Shown: piece after piece, positions 25,767 through 32,934 of the stretch
Layout of the letters: each line of letters opens with the position of its first letter
Numbering within the stretch: position 1 is the stretch's first letter
Assembly (NCBI GenBank): GCA_039817825.1
Contig: JBCBVA010000017.1
Coordinates: 1 to 42,541 of the forward strand
Source of the DNA: PCC-7336 sp039817825
Lineage (GTDB): Bacteria; Cyanobacteriota; Cyanobacteriia; Thermostichales; PCC-7336
Direction of reading: 5' to 3'
DNA: 42,541 bases
Notes under the pieces: generated by a model
What the model saw: only the letters and a program-made list of their open reading frames with translations
What the model was told of the DNA's origin: nothing
The model's database searches: none
Translations under genes and position numbers: made by a program

Positions 25767-26219
25767 TTATCGTTTGCGATGCAATTCTTCCGCGATAGAT
25801 TTGATGCGGACAAGCTGTGCCTGCATGTCCCGTTGAGTGAGCCGAGCGGCCACCAGATCGAACCCTACCCGGACCAAGGGGGTGGGGATTTCAAAGGTAA
25901 ATTGATTGAGCAGTTGCGTGCCGCTAGTGTTCTTTCGACATTCCCAGCGATCGGTTCCGGTAAAAAATCCTTGGAACGACCATACCACCAATCCCGATCG
26001 TCGTTCTTGAACGACGCAATCGAGGTGGGGGGCTAGCAACGGAATCTTCAACGTAAACCGGAAGCGACTACCCACCTCAGTCGACCAGTTGCCAATGGCT
26101 TCGCACCGAAGCATGGGGTTGAGCCACAGTGCCATCGTGTCTTCAGACACAATGCAGCGATCGACCACATCAACAGGCGCGGCGATATCGACTGATTGGG
26201 TGAACTGGCGCTCTGTCAT
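25767..26219 (-). CDS. SRPBCC/START-like fold protein
   Basis: The 150-residue protein has the pattern of the SRPBCC (polyketide cyclase/START-like) fold. An opening strand, FTQSVDIAAPVDVVDRCI, is followed by a helix and tryptophan-containing LWLNPML. A run of antiparallel strands follows (SRFRFTLKIP, LVVWSFQGFF, TQLLNQFTFEIP), and a long C-terminal helix (QAQLVRIKSIAEELHRKR) closes the ligand cavity. The family binds hydrophobic ligands; the ligand here cannot be told. It starts 29 bp after the surE stop on the same strand, so it is probably the second gene of a surE operon. Confidence 0.8.
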   Translation of the reverse strand: MTERQFTQSVDIAAPVDVVDRCIVSEDTMALWLNPMLRCEAIGNWSTEVGSRFRFTLKIPLLAPHLDCVVQERRSGLVVWSFQGFFTGTDRWECRKNTSGTQLLNQFTFEIPTPLVRVGFDLVAARLTQRDMQAQLVRIKSIAEELHRKR

Positions 26220-26248
26220 TGCAACCGCTCAAACGTAGACTGTTGGGA

Positions 26249-26923
26249 CTAGATGCTTAACTGAGTAATCGCAATATTGCCGCTGAAGCAGACATCCGTA
26301 TCGGCCCCTGTATCCCGCAAGCGATCCGCATAGCGACCGCTGTATTGGTAGCGATTGCCATCGATGACAAACTCCACCGGTAAGGGCTGCTTGCAGGGGG
26401 GGCAAAAGACTAGTTCTGGGGGCCGGTCGCTGTCAACATGGGGCAAATTCACATTCCAAAAGCTGCCTTTGGGCAGGGGGCGTTGAAGGAGAGCCGCGAT
26501 CGCGGAGACGGCCATCTGAGTCGAGCGCTCCCAATCAATGGCGCAGTTGGCTTTTTTGTACTGAGAAATGGCAATTCCCGGTATGCCCTGTAGGGCTCCT
26601 TCTCTTACAGCGGCCACCGTGCCGGACATATACACATCGGTTCCCAGATTGCCCCCAGCATTAATCCCGGATAGAACCATGCGGACGTTTGGGTAGAGAT
26701 GTTTTAAGCCCAGCCGGACGCAGTCGGCTGGAGTGCCTGTTGTGACAAACTGCCGAGAGCTGCGGGAGGTCACTTCGATCTCCGTTCCTGTTGTCGTGGC
26801 GTGTCCGCAACCAGACCACTGGCGATCGGGGGCTACGATGGTTCCATCTCCCTCGATCGCCATCCACAGGGCTTGAATTCCCGGTGCGTCGATGCCATCG
26901 TCGTTTGTGAGCAAAAACGCCAC
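26249..26923 (-). CDS. surE: 5'/3'-nucleotidase SurE
   Basis: The 224-residue protein is a metal-dependent nucleoside monophosphatase. The N-terminal LLTNDDGIDAPGIQAL carries the paired Asp metal ligands. The motif SGINAGGNLG supplies the Asn ligand, and MSGTVAAVREGALQGIPGIAIS is the conserved family core. SurE acts on 5' and 3' nucleotides and short polyphosphate in stress survival. The length is slightly below typical (about 250) and no frame break is seen. Upstream lies a 14-bp tandem array within 25-90 bp of the start, which probably overlaps the promoter region. Confidence 0.95.
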   Translation of the reverse strand: MAFLLTNDDGIDAPGIQALWMAIEGDGTIVAPDRQWSGCGHATTTGTEIEVTSRSSRQFVTTGTPADCVRLGLKHLYPNVRMVLSGINAGGNLGTDVYMSGTVAAVREGALQGIPGIAISQYKKANCAIDWERSTQMAVSAIAALLQRPLPKGSFWNVNLPHVDSDRPPELVFCPPCKQPLPVEFVIDGNRYQYSGRYADRLRDTGADTDVCFSGNIAITQLSI

Positions 26924-26944
26924 ACCCTTTCCTCAATTCAATTC

Positions 26945-27010
26945 AATGCGATTGTCTGAATGCGATTGTCTGAATGCGATTGTCTGAATGCGATTGTCTG
27001 AATGCGATTG
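26945..27010. repeat. 14-bp tandem repeat, 4.7 units
   Basis: The unit AATGCGATTGTCTG occurs four times without change, followed by AATGCGATTG. Perfect identity suggests recent expansion. It begins 22 bp upstream of the surE start codon, so copy number could affect surE expression. The remaining DNA up to the Yfr1 promoter (27011-27450) holds no recognised gene; a 79-codon frame at 26988-27227 starts inside the repeat and matches nothing. Confidence 0.92.
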
Positions 27011-27450
27011 GCAAAATCTGCCAGCTCAGCCTATCAAATTGTCCTTGGCTGGGGATGGTTCGGGTCGCGGAGACGAGTCTTCTGTCACGGTAACCGACCC
27101 CCTAGCCGATGCCGCGAGGTTAAAGACAGGCGTGTTGCTGGATTTGTGTGGAGGGAGAGAGGGGCAATTGTTCTCCGTAGTTCTACCCAACTTTTATCAA
27201 TCTGTCAGAGACGCTTGGCAAGACTGACGGGGGTGAGGGATGGCGCGATCTCGATGGGGCCGAAGGTTACACGCGAGATGCACCCCCAATAATTAGCGCG
27301 GGCGTTGGCTATGCTCGGTGCACCTGCGTCTCCGACTGAGTTGATATTGTTCTGAAGATGCGCAATCGAGGTAAATCACAGTTTTTTTGTCAAGAGTGCT
27401 TCACGCGTAAAAGCACCGATCTGTGCGCTGAATCTTAACAAATAAGTGCT

Positions 27451-27479
27451 TTCACAAAGCTAGTACCGCCGACTATGAT
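27451..27479 (+). promoter_or_regulatory. Promoter of Yfr1
   Basis: TTCACA (27451-27456) and TATGAT (27474-27479) are separated by exactly 17 bp, a close match to a housekeeping sigma-70-type promoter. Transcription would start near 27486, which fits the expected 5' end of the RNA. Confidence 0.75.
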
Positions 27480-27485
27480 GGATAC

Positions 27486-27555
27486 AGCGGAGACTTACGT
27501 TTCCGTTCACTCCTCACACCTTTTCCCGCTTGACGTGTAGTCAAGCGGTTTTTTT
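27486..27555 (+). ncRNA. yfr1: Yfr1 small RNA
   Basis: The defining ultraconserved Yfr1 motif ACTCCTCACAC is exact at 27509-27519. It lies unpaired between two stem-loops, as in known Yfr1. The 5' hairpin is CGGAGAC-TTAC-GTTTCCG (27488-27505). The 3' hairpin is CCGCTTGAC/GTCAAGCGG with a 5-base loop (27526-27548), followed by seven T. The total length of about 65-70 nt and the strong promoter fit the family. Yfr1 is a cyanobacterial trans-acting RNA; in other species its single-stranded motif pairs with target mRNAs. Here it stands alone between surE and a hypothetical gene. Confidence 0.95.
27526..27555 (+). terminator. Yfr1 terminator
   Basis: A perfect 9-bp stem with loop GTGTA is followed directly by seven T. 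It forms the 3' stem-loop of Yfr1. Confidence 0.95.
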
Positions 27556-27631
27556 CGAGGCATTCGGCGGACATTGCAACTCAGTCTAAGTCGAGACCAA
27601 TTCTACCCTATTTGCCCGCTCTACAAGCGGC

Positions 27632-27658
27632 TCTAGCCCTCTACTGCACTGGGCTAGA
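27632..27658. other. Perfect inverted repeat downstream of Yfr1
   Basis: TCTAGCCC (27632-27639) and GGGCTAGA (27651-27658) form an 8-bp stem with an 11-base loop and no T-run. It lies in the 405-bp gap 27556-27960, which otherwise contains only family A copy A3. Confidence 0.5.
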
Positions 27659-27775
27659 CGTGTGTAAGACTCATCAGTAACTGTGGTTACGGACGCGCGA
27701 TCAAATGACGTAGGGCTCGGTATGGTGGCCTGATGTAACTCACCGGATGGGCGTGTGGAATTGTGTGTTCGCTGA

Positions 27776-27866
27776 GGCAATGGTCATACCACTGCGGACA
27801 TTTTAGCGATGTCTTTTCCTGACGATGCATAGACGCTGTTGTCCTAACAGAAATGGCAAATGCTAT
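27776..27866 (-). repeat. Family A dispersed element, copy A3
   Basis: This diverged copy keeps the palindromic end (GGTCATACCACTGCGGACAT) and the opposite end (TTGTCCTAACAGAAATGGCA), separated by about 45 bp of less conserved sequence. It is in the same orientation as A1 and A4. Confidence 0.8.
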
Positions 27867-27960
27867 GCCGATAGCAGCTTAAAGCGGGCCAGCCAGAGGT
27901 TTCGGCAGTACATTTGGAGAGGTGTGCTGGAGCTTTACTCATGGATCCCCCGAGGTTCAT

Positions 27961-28260
27961 ATGACTCATTTGCCTTCTTCGCAGTTGGTGGCAGTCGCTC
28001 GCGACTTTTATGCAGCTTATGTTGCCTCCTGCTCTCCCGATCGCTGTCGTCAGCCGTTAGGAGTGGTTGTCAATCGCAACAATAGCCGTTGCGGTTTGAT
28101 TTTCAAAGAACAGTCGTCCTTACTAATGCACGAAGTATTTGTGCCGGTGTCTGCCATTAGGGCAGGGGGACTGACTGCTACTGCAGACGTCTTGGAGGAG
28201 ACGAGCCCAACTTATGACTGGCAAAACACCACGATAGAGCCGACCGTACTGATTCGCTAG
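27961..28260 (+). CDS. Small hypothetical protein
   Basis: The 99-residue product is not recognised. It begins with a helix (QLVAVARDFYAAYVASC), followed by a probable small beta domain (LGVVVNRNNSRCGLIFKEQ) and ends in a polar tail. There is no signal peptide or membrane segment. The ATG at 27961 is chosen because GAGG lies eight bases upstream; a longer version from 27922 would read through this site. The gene lies about 95 bp downstream of family A copy A3 and upstream of the DUF1173-like gene. Confidence 0.6.
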   Translation: MTHLPSSQLVAVARDFYAAYVASCSPDRCRQPLGVVVNRNNSRCGLIFKEQSSLLMHEVFVPVSAIRAGGLTATADVLEETSPTYDWQNTTIEPTVLIR

Positions 28261-28347
28261 CGAATTGCCTGTTGATGGGCGTGCGTTTTAGCCAGCGTAT
28301 TGTTCGGTGAGTTGGAGCGATCCGATAGCCGATAGTCGCTGCCCAAG

Positions 28348-28379
28348 GTAATGGCTAGCTGGAGTAATGGCTAGCTGGA
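28348..28379. repeat. 16-bp tandem duplication
   Basis: The unit GTAATGGCTAGCTGGA occurs twice without change. It lies in the gap between the 99-residue hypothetical gene and the DUF1173-like gene. Confidence 0.85.
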
Positions 28380-28513
28380 CTAATCGGATTACCGAGATAA
28401 CTGATGGGTGTTGTGGTTTGATTGCCAGCTTGCAAGCCATTTTCAGATTGTGTGGTTAGTGCTCGATTTGAACGTTCTTGCAGTCAAAGAGCACCCGCTG
28501 TTCGCCAACGCCC

Positions 28514-30034
28514 ATGAAGATCGTTCGCAAGAGTAAGCCAGATCGGCCGCTGAAATTGGAAGGAGACACTGTAGCGGCGGACGAAGAATTGTTGAACCAA
28601 TGGTACGACAGACTGTCGTATCGCGACCGCCTCCACCACAAGCCCAACCAACGCGATCGCTCTACGCCACTCGATACTCAAGTGGCTCGTATTCTCAAAA
28701 CAGTGCGAGAGCGCCATTTGTGGCTGGCCTGTGAATGCCAAACTAATGACCGGTCCGCAGACAGAACGTCTTATCTACCCAGCCATGCGCCCATTCTGTG
28801 TCCGGTGCAGCTGGATACGTGGGGGCGGCGCTATTCCTTTCGGCGGATTCGCCCAACCAATCCTCACCATCCGACCTGTATCTTTCACGCTCCGACTCGG
28901 CTGGCCGATCGGTTTTCGTTTGAACGCTCCGAGGCGGATGCGGAAAGGCCCAGCCCTGGAGTCTCTCCAAACACTACAACCTCTGGTACCTCTCCGCCCT
29001 TGGCGTCCATGCAGCCGTTATCACGCCGAACCAGCTTTGCGATCGACCTGCGCGAGCCTCGCGAACTGACCCTGGCAATGGCGTCCTCTGCCTCAACAGT
29101 AGACGGTGTTCCGTATCGCTCTCGCGCGAAGTCTCGTCCCAAGCTGGCTCGCATGCTGTTTACGTTGCTGGAGGAGGCGCAACTGCATATCGTTCGTCCG
29201 GGCTGGTGGCGCCAACGGAATCTGGGATGGCAGCAACTGCATACTTTAGAACGCACGCGACGATATATTGTTAACCGCATTCCCCTCAAGCACTACCTGA
29301 CCACTCAGCCAACGGCGATCGCCCAAGGCTGTCGCCAGCTAGAAACCCTAGCCTGCCAGGAACGTAATGATTGGCCACCGCACGTTCAACCGCAGGCGTT
29401 TTTTGCCGGTATCGCTACTGCAGTCGATCGCGAACGGCGCAGCATACAACCGCTAGGTCAGGCAGAGGTCTCGATCGTAGAGGACGAACCTGTGTGCTTT
29501 GTTCCTCCGGGAGGGCGGGCGACTGGCCCTTTCTGGGTTTTCGCTCATGTTGGAGCCAGTCGAGTGCAGCCAGGCACCTATTGTCTGCGGCAAGCGTACG
29601 TTCATCCCGTGTTTAGTACCGTGCTATTGGTGCCGGTCGACAGTCATGCCGAGCGTCAGACTTTAGATATTTTGCTCGCTGCCCAGCGATTGTTGTATAC
29701 CCAGGGGTATGCGATCGCGATCGCCAAACCTCTGCATGACTTCCGTACAGAGGCTGGGGAGCCCTACCGCCCCGATTTTGTGCTGTATCCCCACCAGCGG
29801 GGGCGCGGGCTGCAGCCAGGTGCTTGCATTGTGGTCGAGACGATGGGTTTCACAGACAGCGATTACGTGGAACGCAAAGCTAAAACCCATCAGCGTATGC
29901 GGGAGCTGGGAGATGTACTGGCTTGGGATATCTGTGGAGATTTGTCAGATGCTTGCAAGCAGGCATTGCGGGATGAGGCCGTGCGTGCTTGCAAATCGTT
30001 GATGCAACCCAGGGCTCTCTCAACGAAAAGCTGA
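28514..30034 (+). CDS. DUF1173-like protein with probable zinc site and PD-(D/E)xK-type fold
   Basis: The product has 506 residues from ATG 28514; an in-frame TTG 12 codons upstream is possible. The N-terminal part has CxC (73, 75), Cys96 and HPTCIFH (119-125), a likely zinc-binding module. A Ser/Thr/Pro-rich insert (about 136-175) follows. The C-terminus (about 390-480) has the order expected of a PD-(D/E)xK nuclease-like fold: a helix, YRPDFVLY (Asp421), CIVVETMG (Glu442), then a helix with YVERKAKTHQRM. The catalytic Lys normally two residues after Glu is replaced by Met, so activity is uncertain; a Lys supplied from the next helix is conceivable. DUF1173 proteins are mainly known from mobile elements and plasmids, but no other element genes are visible here. 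I give the family assignment as tentative. Confidence 0.55.
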   Translation: MKIVRKSKPDRPLKLEGDTVAADEELLNQWYDRLSYRDRLHHKPNQRDRSTPLDTQVARILKTVRERHLWLACECQTNDRSADRTSYLPSHAPILCPVQLDTWGRRYSFRRIRPTNPHHPTCIFHAPTRLADRFSFERSEADAERPSPGVSPNTTTSGTSPPLASMQPLSRRTSFAIDLREPRELTLAMASSASTVDGVPYRSRAKSRPKLARMLFTLLEEAQLHIVRPGWWRQRNLGWQQLHTLERTRRYIVNRIPLKHYLTTQPTAIAQGCRQLETLACQERNDWPPHVQPQAFFAGIATAVDRERRSIQPLGQAEVSIVEDEPVCFVPPGGRATGPFWVFAHVGASRVQPGTYCLRQAYVHPVFSTVLLVPVDSHAERQTLDILLAAQRLLYTQGYAIAIAKPLHDFRTEAGEPYRPDFVLYPHQRGRGLQPGACIVVETMGFTDSDYVERKAKTHQRMRELGDVLAWDICGDLSDACKQALRDEAVRACKSLMQPRALSTKS

Positions 30035-30147
30035 GGGGTTGACCGACCTTCCCAGGTAAGGTTGCAGTGCCGTCAGAGATTGAAGGTACTTTTTCAACGC
30101 AAACTCGGTACACACTTACAGAGTAGGGACGGTCATGGATACCTACC

Positions 30148-30321
30148 TTATCGAACCAGCCTGACCGAGTTGCACTCTAGAGCTTTTTCCAATGCTTCGT
30201 AGTACCGATTTTCAGAGGAACTAAAGCTATTCTGCGTCGTTAAGATTCTGGCGCGGCGGTACTGGTTCATGGAAATGGAACGAGTTTGGAACGCCTTTTC
30301 TACAATCTCTCGCATTCTCAT
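30148..30321 (-). CDS. Small helical protein of 57 residues
   Basis: An uninterrupted 57-codon frame lies in what looks like an empty 1.1-kb gap. It starts at ATG 30321 (or the ATG two codons on) and ends at TAA 30148. GAGG lies ten bases upstream of the first ATG. The product is highly helical and proteinlike: REIVEKAFQTRSISMNQYRR, ENRYYEALEKALECNSVRLV. It resembles in layout the small cyanobacterial proteins that begin with an EKAFQTGYLT-like helix followed by a LQ-AL-G-V-R tail. Function is unknown. The gene is convergent with the DUF1173-like gene. A 10-bp inverted repeat lies about 55-125 bp upstream of its start. Confidence 0.62.
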   Translation of the reverse strand: MRMREIVEKAFQTRSISMNQYRRARILTTQNSFSSSENRYYEALEKALECNSVRLVR

Positions 30322-31148
30322 GGTTCGAAAACCTCGGTCTAATGTCGCTGTGATAGGAACAAGCCTCTGTCAGATAACCATCGCCAAATAACCAGAATGT
30401 ATGCAACCGGTGATAGAGAACCGAATTAGATAACTGGCGATGGTCGTCGTCAAGCGCTCATGAGCTGAGTATTTCATGGATGCTGCTAGCAGGCTCTAGA
30501 GTTTCATGCATTGGGCCGATCTCGATTGGGAACGGCAGAATACGCTAAAACGCACAAGGTTAGGGGCATCCATATTGAATGAATTTTATTTATACAAAAA
30601 AATAAATTATCTAGTTTTCAGAACACTTTTAAAGAGCGGAAAGTAATTCTTTTTATGCTGAAATTGGTTGGTTTTTGCATCAGGTTGGAGAGACGGCTGA
30701 TTCCTGGAAATCGCGTCTAGCTTCATGTCCGTGGGGATAAGGCGATGTTGAGTGGCGTGAAACTCTTGCCAATTTCAGGCCGAATGACAGTAATCATCAA
30801 TGAAATTCGATAAATTCCTGATCTATCTCTGAAATTTTCAATGGATTGTTCGCAATCTGCTGTCAGTTTTGGAGTCTGTAGGCAGCTCAAAGCCTGGATG
30901 TGTCAGGAGGAATGTTGAGGGGATTCTCCATAGCGGATGGCCGATCGCCATAGCAAACTGCTTTCAGCTCGAAAGCCCAGTAACGGTTGAATCCCTGACG
31001 ATGTAGGTCAAACGTTCGAGGCATTTGCCTGGCGGTTTGCAGAATGCCATATCGCTGGATAGGTTGTGTGGCTAACTGAGAGGGAGGGTGGCTTAAGATT
31101 GAGGCTGGCCTAAATCCCACTGTAGCCAAGTCTTTTCGCAACATTAGC
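30322..31148. other. Long intergenic region
   Basis: Apart from family B copy B2, no gene is recognised. ACCATCGCCA (30377-30386) and TGGCGATGGT (30435-30444) are a perfect 10-bp inverted repeat separated by 48 bases, upstream of the leftward 57-residue gene. An AT-rich stretch with A-runs lies at about 30575-30610. Confidence 0.45.
30852..30954 (+). repeat. Family B dispersed element, copy B2
   Basis: It shares GGAGTCTG-AGGCAGCTCAAAGCC and CTCCATAGCGGAT with B1 and B3. The left arm (GCAATCTGCTGTCAG) is partly complementary to the right end. It lies about 200 bp upstream of the DUF4332 gene in the same orientation as B3 on its far side. Confidence 0.7.
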
Positions 31149-31586
31149 ATGACTTCTTTGTCTCCCAGCTACTGGCCCATTGAACGATTACCTGGCTTGA
31201 AACGGCTGGATGTCGAGCATTTGAAGGCGGTTGGCATTGCAACAACAGAAGCGATGTTGCACGTTGCTGCAGGACAGGATGGCAAACGGGCGCTGGCGCA
31301 GCAGCTGCATCTCAAGCAAGAACGTATCAATCGCTGGGTGGCGATGGCCGACCTGGCAAGAGTTCCGGCGGTGGGCTGCGAGTATTGCGGGTTGTTGCTA
31401 CATGCGGGAACGATCTCTACACAGCAGCTCGCGTCTGCTGCGGCTCCTCAGCTTCATCGCCACATTCAGCGGCTGCATGTTGCCACGTTACGGAACGCGC
31501 GTGCTTGCCCAACGGTTTCGGATGTCGGTCTGTGGATCGCCCAGGCTAGCCGTATCGATCGCTCCGGTCAGCAGCAACGGTCGTGA
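31149..31586 (+). CDS. DUF4332 family protein (helix-hairpin-helix-like)
   Basis: The 145-residue protein matches the cyanobacterial DUF4332 type. It opens with a helix-hairpin-helix-like segment (IERLPGLKRLDVEHLKAVGI), then a helical region ending in INRWVAMADLARVPAVG. The hallmark CEYCGLLLHAG (Cys77, Cys80) follows, then CPTVSDVGLWI. The fold resembles the fingers/HhH domains that bind nucleic acid, but the function is not established. The family is cytosolic and has no membrane segment. Two family B repeat elements flank the gene in direct orientation, about 700 bp apart. Confidence 0.85.
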   Translation: MTSLSPSYWPIERLPGLKRLDVEHLKAVGIATTEAMLHVAAGQDGKRALAQQLHLKQERINRWVAMADLARVPAVGCEYCGLLLHAGTISTQQLASAAAPQLHRHIQRLHVATLRNARACPTVSDVGLWIAQASRIDRSGQQQRS

Positions 31587-31651
31587 CTCGCTCGTTCAAT
31601 CGGGCGCTTGTATTTGGCGATCGAGCTATTGTCATGGATCTGAATCTGGAT

Positions 31652-31765
31652 CTATGGAAATCCGCTGTAGGGCCTGGACTATGGAGGCAGCTCAAAGCCT
31701 TGGTTTGCCAGGAAACATGGTGAGATACCTCTCCTCTCCATAGTGGATTTCCGAAAGCTATAGAC
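31652..31765 (+). repeat. Family B dispersed element, copy B3
   Basis: This copy shows its ends best. The left CTATGGAAATCCGCTGTAG and the right GGATTTCCGAAAGCTATAG are inverted with respect to each other (shared GGAAATCC and CTATRG). The middle has GGAGGCAGCTCAAAGCCTTG and CTCTCCATAGTGGATTTCC. Length is about 114 bp, with no coding capacity. Confidence 0.75.
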
Positions 31766-31857
31766 CTGGATATCGAGACCATCGGGCTGCTTGACAGCGG
31801 CTTAGTCGTTGCAGGCCATCTGACTGTGTTCGGACGTCACTCTCGCTCTCGTCACTT

Positions 31858-32247
31858 TCACCACAATCGCTGAGCCCAGTCAATGTTGCAGGAAGGTTGG
31901 CCGGGGACCTGGACTTGACACACCACTCCTTGGGCTTCCCCCTGACCTTGGATTCGGATGGATAGGCTGGTGCGAGTGACGTCTGCAAATTCGGGGGCCG
32001 AAAACATCCGTTCGTATGTACCGCCAACCGGTACGTAATCGCTGTTACGGCATCCCTGGCCTTGGAGCTGTTCGAGGGAGCTTGGGTATGAGTCGCAGTC
32101 AAACCGGTATCGTTCCGAAGCGCTGGCCAGCGTTCTGAGAAAGGCTTCGCCCACATCGGCGGGATATGTCAGCGCCCCTAGCACCCGTCTCCCCAGCACA
32201 ACAGCGATCGCCAGCACGGCAACTACCACAGCAATCTTTAGCCGCAC
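31858..32247 (-). CDS. Hypothetical exported protein, pseudopilin-like
   Basis: The 129-residue protein starts with an uncleaved-type hydrophobic segment (about 4-24) after a short basic N-terminus. LASASERYRFDCDSYPSSLEQL resembles the region of GspG-type pseudopilins where a helix is followed by YP and a loop. The prepilin peptidase signature (Gly-Phe-Thr-x-x-Glu) is absent, so it is not a standard pilin. Four cysteines (51, 66, 109, 120) could form disulfides outside the membrane. The GTG start at 32247 is well supported: GGAGG lies six bases before it. It is a single gene with no pilus genes beside it. Confidence 0.5.
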   Translation of the reverse strand: MRLKIAVVVAVLAIAVVLGRRVLGALTYPADVGEAFLRTLASASERYRFDCDSYPSSLEQLQGQGCRNSDYVPVGGTYERMFSAPEFADVTRTSLSIRIQGQGEAQGVVCQVQVPGQPSCNIDWAQRLW

Positions 32248-32385
32248 AATGAACCTCCAGTGTCACGCACAGTCACGCCCCTTTAGTTGTCAGGATAAGC
32301 CTGTATGCAGGGCAATCGATGTAAGTTCCGTGTCTATGCAGTCTACATTCGGTGCTCAGTGTCCTCGTGGCCAGGTGTGTAAGCG

Positions 32386-32934
32386 CTATTGCGGTTGATG
32401 AGTCCTGTTCGTGTCTGGCTGAGCCGTTGAGTACGCGGCCAAAGATGGCATCCAAGGTAAATCGGTAATGCCGGGTTCGTACCCCAATTGTGTGAGTAGA
32501 GTGGTGAGCTGTCCCCTGTGGTGGGTTTGGTGATTAAACATATGGGTTACTAATATCCAGGTGGGTAGAACGCGAGTCTGTTGATAGATGTTGCTGGTGT
32601 AGACAAACGGCTGCAGCAACCAGTCATTGTCTAGCTGCTTGCTCCACGCCAATACTTGCCGATCGGCGATCTCTTGTTGTCGGCGTAATTCATCAAAGTC
32701 TGTATAGAGTTCTTCTCCAATCGAGTGCCTAAAGGGCTCTCCGGTTAAGCGGCCTAGCCAGACTCGATCTCCGAACAGAATGTGATTGAGGGTGCCGTGA
32801 ATGGATTGGAAAAAGGCTCCCAAATCTCGATGGCGATCGTCCTCGGGAATGCTGGCGCAGACCCGGTACAGATTTTGGTTCATCCAGTGGCTGTACTCTG
32901 CCATCACCTGGCAATAGGCTGCCGTTACGCTCAC
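32386..32934 (-). CDS. DinB family protein
   Basis: The 182-residue protein is a four-helix DinB/YfiT-type protein. The three metal-binding histidines are in place: His51 in TLNHILFGDRVWL, and His135 and His139 in MFNHQTHHRGQL. Family members are often thiol-dependent S-transferases or dehalogenase-like enzymes, but the substrate cannot be inferred. The length is normal. The ATG overlaps the mscS stop codon by 4 bp (ATGA), so translation is probably coupled to it. The extended C-terminus (about 160-182) is polar. Confidence 0.9.
   Translation of the reverse strand: MSVTAAYCQVMAEYSHWMNQNLYRVCASIPEDDRHRDLGAFFQSIHGTLNHILFGDRVWLGRLTGEPFRHSIGEELYTDFDELRRQQEIADRQVLAWSKQLDNDWLLQPFVYTSNIYQQTRVLPTWILVTHMFNHQTHHRGQLTTLLTQLGYEPGITDLPWMPSLAAYSTAQPDTNRTHQPQ

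Noticed and set aside
26988..27227. 79-codon frame after the 14-bp repeats
   Set aside because: It starts inside the tandem repeat, and an alternative frame of similar length overlaps it.
27361..27480. Riboswitch upstream of Yfr1
   Set aside because: No conserved riboswitch core is visible; the DNA is explained by the Yfr1 promoter.
30852..31765. B2/B3 as attachment sites of an integrative element
   Set aside because: The same element recurs at 18374, the enclosed DNA has no integrase, and the copies are too diverged to be simple att duplications.
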